DNA of 64,000 nt from Planctomycetota bacterium (GCA_023150555.1 JAKLKQ010000032.1:1-64000); one strand, 5' to 3'; shown: positions 1-9,808, counted from the first letter of the stretch. The notes: generated by a model not told the origin, from the letters alone. Numbers and translations are program-made.

Positions 1-375
1 GGCGCGCAGGGTCCCGCAGGTCCGCAAGGTCCTGCGGGCGCGGACGGCGCGCAGGGTCCCGCAGGTCCGCAAGGTCCCGCCGGAGCGGACGGCGCGCAGG
101 GTCCCGCAGGTCCGCAAGGTCCTGCGGGCGCGGACGGCGCGCAGGGTCCCGCAGGTCCGCAAGGTCCCGCCGGCGCGGACGGCGCGCAGGGTCCCGCAGG
201 TCCGCAAGGTCCTGCGGGCGCGGACGGCGCGCAGGGTCCCGCAGGTCCGCAAGGTCCTGCGGGCGCGGATGGCGCGCAGGGTCCGGCCGGTCCGCAAGGT
301 CCTGCCGGAGCGGACGGCGCGCAGGGTCCCGCCGGTCCGCAGGGTCCTGCGGGCGCGGATGGCGCGCAGGGTCCG
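1..375 (+). repeat. 45-bp tandem repeat encoding collagen-like GXY triplets
   Basis: Eight full 45-bp copies (1-360) begin ggcgcgcagggtccc. A diverged ninth follows. Copies 1-5 alternate between two codon variants of the second half (cctgcgggc versus cccgccgg), which suggests a 90-bp duplication step. Confidence 0.95.
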
Positions 376-1401
376 GAAGGGCCCCAAGGCCCGGCCGGCG
401 ATCCGACGCTGCTGCTGCCGATTACTGCCGCCGAGATCAACGCGGAGAGCGCTCCCGCCGGCACCGTCCTGGGCGTGACCGACGCTGCTACGGGCATGGT
501 GGGCTGGGTTCCGTTGGCGACCGGGTCCTGGAGCACGTCCGGCAACGCCGGCACCACGCTGGCGCATTTCGTGGGCACCCTGGACAACGTCGCGCTGACC
601 ATGCGGGTGAACAACATTCCCGCGATGCAGATCGTTCCCGGCGGGGCTACCGGCGGCGGCGTTGCGAACCTGGTCGCCGGCTTCAACGGCAACGGCGTGG
701 CTGCGAACGTGCAGGGTAGCCTGGTCTTCGGCGGCGGCGACGGCGCCGGCGTAAACTCCGCGGCCGCGGACTTCACGACGGTGCTCGGCGGCCGGGCCAA
801 TTCGGCCATGGGGTTCGCCTGCACGGTGGTCGGCGGCGAAGGCAACGTGGCCTCGGGCGGCTACTCGTTCGCCGCGGGCCGCGGCGCGCAGGCGATCCAC
901 GGCGGATCGTTCGTCTGGGCCGACTCGATCAACGCGTCGTTGGGCTCCTTCGGGCAGAACTCCTTTAACGTGCGCGCGTCCGGCGGCGTGTACATGTACT
1001 CGAACCCCGGTTCCACCGTCGGCGTCACGCTGCGCCCGAACTTCAACAGCTGGAGCAGCATCTCGGACCGCAACAAGAAGAAGGACTTCCAGGCGGTCGA
1101 CGGCGAGGAGATCTTGGGCAAGATCGCCGAGATGCCTATTACCCGGTGGCACTACCTATGGGAAGGCGCCGAGGAGGTTCCGCACATCGGCCCGATGGCG
1201 CAGGACTTCAAGCACGCCTTCTACCCGGGCCGCGACGACACGCAGATCACCACCTTCGAGTCCGACGGCGTGCACTTTGCCGCGATCAAGGCGCTGGAAG
1301 AGCGCACGCGCGAACTGGGCAAGGTGAAGGAGGAGCTGAAGAAGACGCTCGATGAACTGAAGGACCTCAAGGCGCGCATCGAGAAACTCGAAAGCAGGTA
1401 A
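1..1401 (+). CDS. Collagen-repeat surface/fibre protein with S74 chaperone domain (5' partial)
   Basis: The frame is open from base 1, so the gene starts upstream; the ORF-track start at 475 is an internal GTG. Codons 1-120 are eight 15-residue Gly-X-Y units ([15 protein letters not shown]), followed by a degenerate ninth. Next come YadA-head-like repeats with motifs such as ANSAMGF and [14 protein letters not shown]. The C-terminus has a peptidase S74 type intramolecular chaperone signature (SDRNKKKDF ... GPMAQDF) and ends in a charged coiled coil ([24 protein letters not shown]). In this family the S74 domain helps trimerise a fibre and then cleaves itself off. I infer a trimeric surface fibre. 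It could also be a tail-fibre-like protein, but no phage gene is nearby. The extent of the N-terminus is unknown. Confidence 0.85.
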   Translation, partial: GAQGPAGPQGPAGADGAQGPAGPQGPAGADGAQGPAGPQGPAGADGAQGPAGPQGPAGADGAQGPAGPQGPAGADGAQGPAGPQGPAGADGAQGPAGPQGPAGADGAQGPAGPQGPAGADGAQGPEGPQGPAGDPTLLLPITAAEINAESAPAGTVLGVTDAATGMVGWVPLATGSWSTSGNAGTTLAHFVGTLDNVALTMRVNNIPAMQIVPGGATGGGVANLVAGFNGNGVAANVQGSLVFGGGDGAGVNSAAADFTTVLGGRANSAMGFACTVVGGEGNVASGGYSFAAGRGAQAIHGGSFVWADSINASLGSFGQNSFNVRASGGVYMYSNPGSTVGVTLRPNFNSWSSISDRNKKKDFQAVDGEEILGKIAEMPITRWHYLWEGAEEVPHIGPMAQDFKHAFYPGRDDTQITTFESDGVHFAAIKALEERTRELGKVKEELKKTLDELKDLKARIEKLESR

Positions 1402-1430
1402 CGCGGCAGGCTCGGGAAGCGTGTGAACGG

Positions 1431-1459
1431 CGGGCTGCTTCGGCAGCCCGCTTTCTTTT
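1431..1459 (+). terminator. Intrinsic terminator
   Basis: Perfect stem cgggctgc/gcagcccg closed by a TTCG tetraloop and followed by ctttctttt, 30 bases after the stop of the fibre gene. Confidence 0.85.
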
Positions 1460-1467
1460 GCGGGCTG

Positions 1468-2559
1468 CTAAAAGAGGTCGCTCGCCTGCATGCCCCAGCC
1501 GGGGCCGTCGGGCACGCGCATCGTGCCGTTCTCGACCAGCGAAAAGCACGGCATGCGTCCGGGATCGGTCGCGAAGGGGTACTCCACCGAGGTCACCGCC
1601 TTCGAGACTGCTGCGGCGTGCACCGAGGCCAGCGTCGCGACCGGGCCGCTGGGATTGTGCGGACTAACTTCCGCATTGCGTCGTTCGGCAGCGCGGCAGG
1701 TCTCGACCAGCGGGCCGAAGCCGCCGACGTGCTTCACGTCGGGCATGATCACGCTCGCCCAGCCCTGCGCGAGCACCTTCTCGAAGGCCGCCGCGCCGAG
1801 CAGGCTCTCCGCCGCCGCCAGCGGCACCTTGGCCGCTTCCGCCGCCAGGCGCAGGTCCGCGTAGGCCGGACCCAGCGCGCAGGGCTCCTCGATCCACGCC
1901 GGCTTCGCCTTGAGGATGCGGGGGAGGATCGCGAGGAACGCCTCCTTCTCGAAGCGGCGGTGGAAGTCCACGCGCAGGCTCAGTTCCGGGAAGGCCGCGC
2001 GCAGGGATTCCAGGATGCACAGCCCGTACGTTGCCGCGCGCACCGGATCTTTGCCGGGCTCGACCTGCTCGAAGGGCGCGCACTTGATGCGCGTAAAGCC
2101 CATCGCCGCGGCGCGCCGGGCGATGTCGTGGTAGTTCGCCTCGGTGCGCGAGGTCAACGCGCGGTTGATCGTCGCGTAGAGTTCCACGCTCGTTCGCGCG
2201 GCTTCCTTGGTAAAGAGTTTCCAGACCGGCACCTTGGCGCGGCGTGCGGCGAGGTCGTAGAGCGCCTGATTCAGGCCGCTGATGGCCGTCTGCGTCAGGA
2301 AGTCCGGCGCCGCGGCGAAGGCGCCCCGTTCCAGTTCGCGGATGCCCTGCAGCGTGGGGCGCACGTCCGCGACGTGGCGCGCGAAGAGCTCTTCCATCTT
2401 CGCGACGCAGCGCGCATCGTCGCCGCTGTGCGTGGCCTCGCCAAGGCCGGTGTGAATCCCGTCGGTGATGCGCACGAAGACCCAGTCGCCTTTCAGCAGC
2501 AGGGCCTTGGCGTGGCCGGCCGGATCCGGCACGCGGGTGAAGCTCAGTTCGAGCGGCAC
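1468..2559 (-). CDS. Enolase-superfamily (mandelate racemase/muconate lactonising type) enzyme
   Basis: 363 aa. The start chosen is a GTG at 2559, because AAGGAG lies 10 nt upstream; the ORF track runs much further in frame without similarity to the family. It overlaps the end of the amidase gene by 16 nt, which suggests translational coupling. Family landmarks are visible. They are RIKCAPF (KxK region, first Lys replaced by Arg), VDFHRRF (first metal Asp), WIEEP (second metal Glu), AAAESLL (third acidic ligand), IMPDVKHVGGF and SPHNPSGP. Members abstract a proton alpha to a carboxylate, typically in sugar-acid dehydration or racemisation. The substrate cannot be read from sequence. It is the last gene of a sulfatase-fold/amidase operon. 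Confidence 0.85.
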   Translation of the reverse strand: MPLELSFTRVPDPAGHAKALLLKGDWVFVRITDGIHTGLGEATHSGDDARCVAKMEELFARHVADVRPTLQGIRELERGAFAAAPDFLTQTAISGLNQALYDLAARRAKVPVWKLFTKEAARTSVELYATINRALTSRTEANYHDIARRAAAMGFTRIKCAPFEQVEPGKDPVRAATYGLCILESLRAAFPELSLRVDFHRRFEKEAFLAILPRILKAKPAWIEEPCALGPAYADLRLAAEAAKVPLAAAESLLGAAAFEKVLAQGWASVIMPDVKHVGGFGPLVETCRAAERRNAEVSPHNPSGPVATLASVHAAAVSKAVTSVEYPFATDPGRMPCFSLVENGTMRVPDGPGWGMQASDLF

Positions 2560-3845
2560 GTTCGAAGCGCTCCTTCCAGGTGCGGAGCCTGCGCAGCCAG
2601 GGCCTCGTCGGCGCTGAAGCGCGCGGCGAACTGCATGCCCAGCGGCAGCCCGGACGCGCGCCCCGCCGGAAGCCCCAGCACCGGCAGGCCGGCATGCGTC
2701 CACGGCAGGTTCATCGCCGGATCGCCGGTGAAGCCCAGCCCGCGCGGCGCGGTACCCGTCGCGGACGGGCAGACCCACGCGTCGAGCTTCGCGTCGGCCA
2801 TGAGTTTCTCGATGCGCATGCGGAAATCCTGCTGCATTTTCCGGAGTTCGGCCAGTTCCGTGTCGCTCACCGACTGGCCCAACTCGATCCGCGCGCGCGT
2901 CTGCGGCCGGTACGCGTCGCGGTGGCGCGCGAACCACGGCGCGTGGTAGCGCGCCAGTTCGGCGCCGATCAGCCGCGTGTGGCGTTGCTCCAGCGCGTCG
3001 AAGTCCGCCATAGATTGCACGCGGACGATGCGGTGGCCCGCGCGCGCAAGAACCTCGACGGCCGCGTCGAACGGCGCGCGGGCGTTGGGTTCAAGCCGTG
3101 CCAGGTACGGGCCTTCGGGCACGCCCAGGTTGAGCGCTCGCTGCGGCGCGCTGGCGGCCTGCGCGTTCCAGCCGTCGCAGAGTGCCGCGAGCAGCGGCTC
3201 GAGCAGGCCCTTCGCTACCGCGCACAGCACGCCGACGTGGTCGGCTGAGATGGAGTAGGGGATCACGCCGTCCGCCGGGACGCGGCCGAAGCTGGGCTTG
3301 AAGCCTACGACGCCGCAGAAGGCCGCGGGGCGGATCACCGAGCCCACCGTCTGCGTGCCGAGCGCCGCGGGAAAGAACTCCGCCGCGACGCCGGCCGCCG
3401 ATCCGCTGCTCGACCCGCCCGGCGTGTGTTCGGGGTTGTGCAGATTGCGCGTCGGCCCGGGTTCGCTGAAGGCGAACTCGGTGGTGACGGTCTTGCCCAC
3501 GGCGATCGCGCCGGCGGCCTTCAGCCGCGTCACGCTCGAGGCTTCCGCGCCGTCGAAGAGGTCGTGGGGCAGGGCCGTTCCGCAGCGGGTCGGGAAACCG
3601 TCGGCGCGGAAGATGTCCTTCACGCCTACGGGCCAGGCGAAGAGCGGCGGGCGCTTGTCCGGGTCGGGGTACTTCGCACAAAGCGTATCGGCGTCGCGCA
3701 GGATGCGCGCGCGGTCGAAGGTGCCGGGGACGAGCGCCTGGAGGTGCGGCTCGCGCGCTTCGATCGCGTCGCAAAGCGCCTCCAGGCGCCGGCGCAGGGC
3801 GGCGGCGTCGAGTCCGGCGAGCGAAGTCCAGCCGGCGCCGTCCAT
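2544..3845 (-). CDS. Amidase-signature family hydrolase
   Basis: 433 aa, normal length for the family. The amidase-signature Ser-cisSer-Lys triad is visible: Lys in GVKDIF, cis-Ser in the Gly/Ser-rich GGSSSGSAAG, and the nucleophile Ser in GTQTVGSVIRPA (family form GTDTGGSIRxPA). Members hydrolyse or transfer amide nitrogen. GatA itself would normally sit with gatB/gatC, which are absent here, so a stand-alone amidase is more likely. ATG at 3845 lies 6 nt after the stop of the upstream sulfatase-fold gene, so the two are almost certainly co-transcribed. Substrate unknown. Confidence 0.88.
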   Translation of the reverse strand: MDGAGWTSLAGLDAAALRRRLEALCDAIEAREPHLQALVPGTFDRARILRDADTLCAKYPDPDKRPPLFAWPVGVKDIFRADGFPTRCGTALPHDLFDGAEASSVTRLKAAGAIAVGKTVTTEFAFSEPGPTRNLHNPEHTPGGSSSGSAAGVAAEFFPAALGTQTVGSVIRPAAFCGVVGFKPSFGRVPADGVIPYSISADHVGVLCAVAKGLLEPLLAALCDGWNAQAASAPQRALNLGVPEGPYLARLEPNARAPFDAAVEVLARAGHRIVRVQSMADFDALEQRHTRLIGAELARYHAPWFARHRDAYRPQTRARIELGQSVSDTELAELRKMQQDFRMRIEKLMADAKLDAWVCPSATGTAPRGLGFTGDPAMNLPWTHAGLPVLGLPAGRASGLPLGMQFAARFSADEALAAQAPHLEGALRTCRSN

Positions 3846-3851
3846 GCGCGG

Positions 3852-5300
3852 CTAGACGTCCTTATGGGGATAGTCGATGGACCACTTGCCCCGCGTGTTG
3901 GGGTCGGGCTTGTCCAGGAAGCCCTTGATGCAGCGTTCCGGCGCCTTGTGCTTCCTGAGATAGTCCAGGAAGCGTGTGTGCATCTCCTGCAGGGCTTTGG
4001 GGTCCTCCTTCGCGACGTTCTTCGTCGCCAGGGGATCCTTGTCGATGGCGTACAGTTCCGGGTCGCCGTACTGGCCCACGGGCGCGTAGCCCCACTTGTC
4101 CGTGACGGCGAAGGGCGTGCTGCTCCGGCGCGGGATGCCGTCGCCGTCGCCGCTGCGGTGGCAGCCGCTGACGATAATGTCGCGGTGCGCGCCGCCTTCG
4201 CGCAGCGCGCCGGCGAAACTCTTCCCGTCGAAAGGCTTGGGCGGTTCGACGATCGCGCCGGCCAGTTCGGCAAGCGTCGGCAGTATGTCCATGGGCTGGG
4301 CGAGGATCTTGCGGCTCTGGCCGCGCGGGACGTCCGGCCCCGCGATGGCGAGCAGTGCGTGGCTGAGTTCCGGGTACAGCGGCCAGTAGCGCGGGTCGCT
4401 CTCGCAGAGGTTCGACTTGCCGCAGCCGCCGTGTTCGCCGATGGCCATGCCGTGGTCGCTCAGCACGGCGACGACGGTGTCGTCCCAGAGGTCCAGGTCG
4501 TCGAGTTTCTCGAGGATGCGCCCGATGTGGCGGTCGACGAGTTCGGACTCGGCGGCGTAATGCGCCCACAGGTTCTTCAGTTCGGCCTCGCTGTAGATCG
4601 AGGACGGCCCGTAGTTCGGGTGCAGCATCGGCGGGCCGTCGTAGTCCGGATCGTAGCGCTTAACCAGGTACTCGGGCGGATCCCAGGGCTCGTGCGGGTC
4701 GAAGAGGTCGACCCACAGGTAGAAGGGCCCGGCCTTGTAGTTCTCCTCGAGCCAGCGGCAGCCGGTCGCGGCGGTGCGGGCGCAGAAGGTGTCAGCTTCG
4801 CACTCGTAGTAGCGGTTGGTCCAGCGGTGCAGGTTGGGCAGCGTCTGGCCGTTGAAGACCGGCACCGCGCGGGACTTCTCGTTGGGCTGCACCGTCTCGA
4901 TGGGGTGGTTGAGGTGCAGCAGGGGCTTGTCGCCTTCCTGCCCGCGGTGCTGGAAGCTGCCGTCGAAGGCGAGGTTGAAGCCGGCTTTGAAGAGGTGCGG
5001 GCAGTCCACGATCATCTGCGTGACGTAGCCGGCCTTCTTGAGTATCGACGCGATGTGGTTGGGCCCGCACTTCTCGATGTGCTGCCACGGGTAGTGCGGC
5101 CAGCCGCAGGTGCCGGTGGCGAAGTCCGTGCGCATCGGGATCGTCGGGAAGCTGGCGATGTAGAAGCCGTGCACCTCGGCGGCGCGCTCGGTAACGAAGC
5201 GGTCCAGCGCCGGCGTGCGCACGGGGCGCTTCGCGCGCGCGCCCAGGTTGTCGTAGCGGAAGGTGTCGGTGACGATGGTGATGATGTTCTTGGCTGGCAT
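3852..5300 (-). CDS. Sulfatase-fold (alkaline phosphatase superfamily) enzyme with Thr at the nucleophile position
   Basis: 482 aa. AGGAG lies 6 nt before the ATG. The N-terminus ITIVTDTFRYDN carries the first metal Asp (D12), and LSDHGMAIGEHG carries the distal metal ligands, so the alkaline-phosphatase-superfamily core is present. The sulfatase signature C/S-x-P-x-R reads T53-I-P-M-R here (SFPTIPMRTDFATG). The residue normally converted to formylglycine is therefore threonine. A Thr nucleophile is known in phosphodiesterase/phosphomutase branches of the superfamily (for example NPP). I infer a phosphoester or phosphonate type hydrolase, or an unusual sulfatase-like enzyme, not a classical sulfatase. 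First gene of the operon with the amidase and enolase-like genes. Confidence 0.85.
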   Translation of the reverse strand: MPAKNIITIVTDTFRYDNLGARAKRPVRTPALDRFVTERAAEVHGFYIASFPTIPMRTDFATGTCGWPHYPWQHIEKCGPNHIASILKKAGYVTQMIVDCPHLFKAGFNLAFDGSFQHRGQEGDKPLLHLNHPIETVQPNEKSRAVPVFNGQTLPNLHRWTNRYYECEADTFCARTAATGCRWLEENYKAGPFYLWVDLFDPHEPWDPPEYLVKRYDPDYDGPPMLHPNYGPSSIYSEAELKNLWAHYAAESELVDRHIGRILEKLDDLDLWDDTVVAVLSDHGMAIGEHGGCGKSNLCESDPRYWPLYPELSHALLAIAGPDVPRGQSRKILAQPMDILPTLAELAGAIVEPPKPFDGKSFAGALREGGAHRDIIVSGCHRSGDGDGIPRRSSTPFAVTDKWGYAPVGQYGDPELYAIDKDPLATKNVAKEDPKALQEMHTRFLDYLRKHKAPERCIKGFLDKPDPNTRGKWSIDYPHKDV

Positions 5301-5423
5301 GCGCGCTCCTTGGCGGTGGCCGGCAATAGCGTTGCGGCGAGGAAGAATAGTATACGCCCGGCCACCCGAACCTGCCGGGCAGGATCGTGAGGGGCACGAC
5401 GGGTAAATAAAGGCGGCGCTGCT

Positions 5424-5900
5424 TTAAAGGCCGGCGGCCCGCAGGGTGCAGCGGGAAAGCAGCTCGGCGCGTGCGCCTTCGTCCAGGGCCTGGTCCAGGG
5501 CGGGGAAGAAGAGGCTGCGTTCGCGCTGGTCGTGGTGGTCGAGGATGTGCTTGTGGCGCGTCTCCTCGTCCAGCAGCGCCAGTAGCTTGCGCTGCCAGTC
5601 GGGTTTGGACGCGTCGAGGCCCTCCATGCGCGCCTCGTACTCGTCGACGGACTTCAGCAGGTTGACGTGGTCGCCCTTGAAGAGGCGCACGTCGCCGCCG
5701 GGCGTGATGCGCGCCTTGGCCTGGTAGACGGGCATGAGGAACTCTTCTTCGTCCAGGATGTGGCGCGCCAGGGCCTTGCGGTAGGCCTGCAGCGCGGCGC
5801 GGGCGGCGGGCACCTTGCCGTCCAGCAGCGCCGTCTGGTGCCGGAAGAAAAGTTCGGCCAGGTCTTCGTGGTACTTGGCGAGGTCCAGGATACTGGCCAT
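5424..5900 (-). CDS. Hemerythrin/HHE cation-binding protein
   Basis: 158 aa from the ATG at 5900, which has GAGGAG 7 nt upstream; the in-frame GTG at 5915 overlaps that Shine-Dalgarno and is rejected. The protein is all-helical with spaced His/Glu pairs: KYHEDL, ARHILDEEEFLMP, FKGDHVNLL and ILDHHDQRERSLFFP. This is the hemerythrin-like four-helix diiron pattern. Such proteins bind O2 or NO, or sense and buffer iron. It lies upstream of the sulfatase-fold operon with a 120-nt gap, so it is probably transcribed separately. Confidence 0.85.
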   Translation of the reverse strand: MASILDLAKYHEDLAELFFRHQTALLDGKVPAARAALQAYRKALARHILDEEEFLMPVYQAKARITPGGDVRLFKGDHVNLLKSVDEYEARMEGLDASKPDWQRKLLALLDEETRHKHILDHHDQRERSLFFPALDQALDEGARAELLSRCTLRAAGL

Positions 5901-6140
5901 AAGTGGGCTCCTCACAAAGGCCTACAAACCGGCAGCCAAATCGCACATGGGTATCCTTATATCGGCCCGCGCGCTAATTTCAATCCCGGGAAACGGGCTG
6001 CTTGGGTCTTGGGCTTTTGAAAAGTGTGGTATGGTGACCTCTGCCATAGGGGCATTGGACAACGGGGCAGGGGGAAGGCCGGCTTGGCGGCGGGGACGCT
6101 TTCGAGCGTGCCGCCGGGCCGAGTAGCCGGGAGAGACGCA

Positions 6141-6344
6141 ATGGGCAAGGCGGCGCCGTACGAGGAAGTGGAAGCTCGCATCCGGCTGGTGATCATGCGG
6201 GTGGGTCTGGAAGCAGCGCTGGACTGGGCCCGAAAGGCGCTCACGAACCTCGAGAAGCACCCCGAGATGAGCGACGAACCGGCCGTCCGCGCGGTGCGCG
6301 AGTTCGTCCATCGCCACGAGGCGATGTCGTTCGACAACCACTAA
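6141..6344 (+). CDS. Small hypothetical protein
   Basis: 67 aa from ATG 6141, preceded by a weak GGGAGAG. Mostly helical and charged (EVEARIRLVIMRVGLEAALDWARKAL), with no family I recognise. A possible -10 TATGGT lies at 6030-6035. It sits alone between two minus-strand genes. It may be real because the frame is clean and the codon use resembles neighbouring genes, but nothing else supports it. Confidence 0.45.
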   Translation: MGKAAPYEEVEARIRLVIMRVGLEAALDWARKALTNLEKHPEMSDEPAVRAVREFVHRHEAMSFDNH

Positions 6345-6364
6345 CGCTTTTCTTGTAGTTCGAG

Positions 6365-8467
6365 CTACCTCTTCCGCCGCCGCCGGCCGTAGGGCGCGGG
6401 GGCTTCCATGCCGCGGATCGACTGCGCGGGCGCGGCACGCGCGCCGCGGCGCTTCTTGCGGCTGCTGCGCAGGCCCCCGATGCCGCGTTCGACCTTCTGG
6501 CCCTGCACTTCAAGGATGCGGTCGCGCAGTTCGGCGGCTTCCTCGAAGCGCAGTTCCGCAGCCATACGTTCCATCTCGGTTTCGAGATCCTTAACCAGCG
6601 CGGCCTTGTCGATGCGGTCCAGATCGATACCGCTGGCGGCTTCCTCGGCCTGCCGCACGTTGACGATGGCCTCGATACCCTCGCGGATCGCCTTGCGGAT
6701 GGTCACCGGCGTGATGCCGTGTTCCTTGTTGTACGCGAGCTGCTTCTCGCGGCGTCGCGCGGTCTCGTCGATGGTCTTCTGCATGGCCTCGGTGGTCTTG
6801 TCGGCGTAGAGGATCACCTGGCCGTGGATGTTGCGCGCGGCGCGGCCGATGGTCTGGATCAGCGACGACTGGCTGCGCAGGAAGCCTTCCTTGTCCGCGT
6901 CGAGCATCGCGACGAGCGAGACTTCGGGCAGGTCGAGGCCCTCGCGCAGCAGGTTCACGCCCACGAGCACGTCGAAGTCGCCCAGGCGCAGGCTCTTGAG
7001 GATCTGCACGCGTTCGATGGCGTCGATCTCGCTGTGCAGGTAGCGGCACTTCAGGCCCGCCTCGCGCAGGTACGTGGCCAGGTCCTCGCTCAGGCGCTTG
7101 GTCAGCGTGGTGATCAGCACGCGCTCGCCCTTCTTCGCACGCGCCTGGCACTCCTTCAGCAGGTCCGGGATCTGGCCCTCGGTGCTGCGGATCTCGATGG
7201 GCGGATCGACGAGGCCCGTCGGGCGGATCACCTGCTCGACGTACTTTCCGCCGGCGCGCTTGAGTTCGTACGGTCCGGGCGTGGCGCTGACGTAGATCGT
7301 CGGCGGCATCACCAGTTCGAACTCGTCGAAGCGCATGGGCCGGTTGTCGAGGGCGCTCGGCAGGCGGAATCCGTGCTCGACCAGGGTCGTCTTGCGCGCG
7401 AAGTCGCCGTTGTACATGCCGCGCACCTGCGGCACCGTGACGTGGGATTCGTCGAGGAAGAGCAGGTACTCGTCCTTGGGGAAGAAGTCCATCAGGTTGA
7501 ACGGGCGCGTGCCGGGGGCGCGGCCGTCGAGGTGCCGGCTGTAGTTCTCGATGCCCGAGCAGTAGCCGACTTCCTGCATCATCTCCAGGTCGTAGCGCGT
7601 GCGGGCTTCCAGGCGCTGGGCCTCCAGCAGCTTGCCCTGCCCGCGCAGTTTCTCGAGCTGCATGTCAAGTTCCGCCTGGATGCTCTCCAGCGCGTTGGCG
7701 AGGTTGCCCTCGGGCATGACGTAGTGCTTGGCGGGGAAGACGGCGACCTTGTCGTGCTCGGCCTTGATCTCGCCGGTCAGCGGGTCGATCTCGAAGAGCC
7801 CGGTGACGGTGTCGAAATCGAGTTCCACGCGGATGGCCGTCTCGTCGTACGCGGGGAAGATCTCGATCACGTCGCCGCGCACGCGGAAGGTGCCGCGCTT
7901 GAAGTCCAGTTCGGCGCGCACGTACTGGACCTCGGTCAGCTTGCGCAGCGCGGCGGTGCGGTCCAGGTCCTGGCCCTTCTGGAACAGCACCACGCTCTGG
8001 GCGTAGACGTCGGGCGAACCCAGGCCGTAGATGCACGAGACGCTGGCGACGATGATCACGTCGTCGCGGGACATCAGCGCGCTGGTGGCGGCCAGGCGCA
8101 GGCGGTCGATGTCCTCGTTGATCGAGGCGTCCTTCTCGATGTAGATGTCGCGCGCGGGAATGTAGCTCTCGGGCTGGTAGTAGTCGTAGTAGCTGACGAA
8201 GTACTCGACCGCGTTGTTCGGGAAGAACTGCTTGAACTCGCTGTACAGCTGCGCGGCCAGCGTCTTGTTGTGGCTGATCACCAGGGCGGGCTTCTGCACC
8301 GCCTGGATCAGGTTGGCCATCGTATAGGTCTTGCCGCTGCCGGTGACGCCCAGCAGCACCTGGTGGCGCTGGCCCGCGTTCAGCCCCGCGAGGAGCTTCG
8401 CGATGGCCTGGGGCTGGTCGCCCTGGGGCGTGTAGTCGGCCTGGAGTTCGAACTTGGGCATGGGCAT
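6365..8467 (-). CDS. uvrB: UvrABC excinuclease subunit B
   Basis: 700 aa (698 if the second ATG is used; neither has a clear Shine-Dalgarno). Nucleotide excision repair helicase-like subunit that receives damaged DNA from UvrA. Visible features: Walker [10 protein letters not shown], the beta-hairpin [21 protein letters not shown], helicase motifs [24 protein letters not shown] and QTIGRAARN, and a C-terminal UVR domain ([23 protein letters not shown]) for UvrC contact. A 40-residue Arg/Lys-rich tail after the UVR domain is an add-on. uvrA is 42 kb away in the same window, so the two are not an operon here. Confidence 0.97.
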   Translation of the reverse strand: MPMPKFELQADYTPQGDQPQAIAKLLAGLNAGQRHQVLLGVTGSGKTYTMANLIQAVQKPALVISHNKTLAAQLYSEFKQFFPNNAVEYFVSYYDYYQPESYIPARDIYIEKDASINEDIDRLRLAATSALMSRDDVIIVASVSCIYGLGSPDVYAQSVVLFQKGQDLDRTAALRKLTEVQYVRAELDFKRGTFRVRGDVIEIFPAYDETAIRVELDFDTVTGLFEIDPLTGEIKAEHDKVAVFPAKHYVMPEGNLANALESIQAELDMQLEKLRGQGKLLEAQRLEARTRYDLEMMQEVGYCSGIENYSRHLDGRAPGTRPFNLMDFFPKDEYLLFLDESHVTVPQVRGMYNGDFARKTTLVEHGFRLPSALDNRPMRFDEFELVMPPTIYVSATPGPYELKRAGGKYVEQVIRPTGLVDPPIEIRSTEGQIPDLLKECQARAKKGERVLITTLTKRLSEDLATYLREAGLKCRYLHSEIDAIERVQILKSLRLGDFDVLVGVNLLREGLDLPEVSLVAMLDADKEGFLRSQSSLIQTIGRAARNIHGQVILYADKTTEAMQKTIDETARRREKQLAYNKEHGITPVTIRKAIREGIEAIVNVRQAEEAASGIDLDRIDKAALVKDLETEMERMAAELRFEEAAELRDRILEVQGQKVERGIGGLRSSRKKRRGARAAPAQSIRGMEAPAPYGRRRRKR

Positions 8468-8570
8468 CCCGTCAGATCGTTCGGTTAAGGATACCTCGCG
8501 CCCGCGAGGCTGTCACGGGGATTGCGCGCCGACTATCGCGGCGGATGGGAAACGCGTAGAATCCGCCCCC

Positions 8571-9281
8571 ATGGCCCGCTTCGACGCGATCACCTTCGAC
8601 CTGGACGACACGCTCCTGGACCGGCGCAAGACCTTTCGGCTCTACGCCGAGGCGCTGTTCACGCAGCTGCGTTCGCTCTGGAAGACCGAGGTGCTGCCCG
8701 AGGAGTTCGTGCGGCAACTGGCCGTCTTCGACCGGCTGGGCTACGCGCTGCGGCAGGAGTTCGTCGAGCGCATCGTCGACGAGTTCGGCCGCGAAGGGGC
8801 CGTCGCCAACCGCGGGCGCATCGTCAAGGAACTGCTCGACAACTTCTACGAAGGCTTCGCCGCCTTGGCCGTGCCCATGCCGGGGATGAACGAGGCCCTG
8901 CAGGCGGCGCGCGGCGCGGGGCTGAAGATCGCGCTGGTGACGAACGGCTCGACCCAGAACCAGCGCGCGAAGATCGCGGCCCTGGGCCTGGAGGCGCACG
9001 TCGACAGCATCCACATCTCCAGCGAGGAGGGCGTGCACAAGCCCGACCCGGAGATCTTCAAGCGCGCCTGCGACAAGCTGGACGTGGCCATGGCCCGCGC
9101 GCTGCACGTCGGCGACCATCCGATCAACGACATGGCCGGCGCGCGCGCGGCGGGCTTTGGCGAGACGCTGTGGCTGACGCCAAGCGACAAGCCATGGCCC
9201 GAGGAACTCGGTAGACCAGAACCCCCGCGCATCGAGAGCCTGCGCGAGTTCCCGAAGTGGCTGTTCGGGAACAACGGGTAG
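8571..9281 (+). CDS. HAD-superfamily hydrolase (YjjG-like, subfamily IA)
   Basis: 236 aa from ATG 8571, chosen because MARFDAITFDLDDTLLD is the normal HAD N-terminus; the longer ORF adds 39 unrelated residues. All four HAD motifs are present: I DLDDT (nucleophile Asp), II LVTNGS, III Lys in VHKPDPEIF, IV HVGDHPINDMAGA. A helical cap is inserted between motifs I and II. Members are small-molecule phosphatases, often acting on nucleotides or sugar phosphates. Divergent from uvrB, with about 100 nt between the starts. Confidence 0.9.
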   Translation: MARFDAITFDLDDTLLDRRKTFRLYAEALFTQLRSLWKTEVLPEEFVRQLAVFDRLGYALRQEFVERIVDEFGREGAVANRGRIVKELLDNFYEGFAALAVPMPGMNEALQAARGAGLKIALVTNGSTQNQRAKIAALGLEAHVDSIHISSEEGVHKPDPEIFKRACDKLDVAMARALHVGDHPINDMAGARAAGFGETLWLTPSDKPWPEELGRPEPPRIESLREFPKWLFGNNG

Positions 9282-9322
9282 TTCTGCGGGGTCCGGGAAC
9301 CGGGCGCCGGTAATGCTCGGCG

Positions 9323-9790
9323 CTAGTAGAAGAATTTCGAAGCTAGCGCGAGCCATGCGCCGACCAGCGCAAAGACGACGTACGACAGCGCCAAGGGTCG
9401 GCCTATACCTTCCAGGGGCCTGTGGTTGAACATGACTACCGAGGTTACGGAGTAAAAAACGAGAAGATGTATGAATACGACCGAAAGGCCAATGATCGCC
9501 TGGCGAGATTTATAGAAGGTTGGCGATTGGTATTGGTAGATGGCTTTTGAAACGCCCAGGGACAGGCCTATTCCTGCAATCAGCAGGTCAAGTATTCGAT
9601 AGTGAAAGTTCTGCTCCTTCCAGATGGTGATCAACAAATAATACGACAGGATGAGGAAGAGCACGCATAGTGTGAAGGCCGTGTAGGCGATGATGTTGGT
9701 CGTGCTGGTTGGTCCCGAGGGCGCCAGTACAACCACGCCGATGATTGCAAAGGCATATGCGACGATTTGAAAGATCATGGCGAGTTTCAT
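9323..9790 (-). CDS. Four-helix integral membrane protein, unknown
   Basis: 155 aa with four hydrophobic segments: VAYAFAIIGVVVLA, AFTLCVLFLILSYYLLI, a third around IIGLSVVFIHLLVFYSV, and ALSYVVFALVGAWLALA. No family recognised. The gene is visibly lower in GC than its neighbours, which may mean recent acquisition or a relaxed small membrane protein. No good Shine-Dalgarno precedes the ATG. Confidence 0.65.
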   Translation of the reverse strand: MKLAMIFQIVAYAFAIIGVVVLAPSGPTSTTNIIAYTAFTLCVLFLILSYYLLITIWKEQNFHYRILDLLIAGIGLSLGVSKAIYQYQSPTFYKSRQAIIGLSVVFIHLLVFYSVTSVVMFNHRPLEGIGRPLALSYVVFALVGAWLALASKFFY

Positions 9791-9808
9791 GGCGCCAGAG
9801 TCCCAACG

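Noticed and set aside
1-1401. Prophage tail fibre
   Set aside because: S74 domains occur in phage fibres, but no phage structural, integrase or lysis gene is in the window; kept as a chromosomal surface protein.
1423-2949. 508-aa plus-strand ORF
   Set aside because: Shadow of the enolase-superfamily and amidase genes on the minus strand; Arg/Ala-rich with no family pattern.
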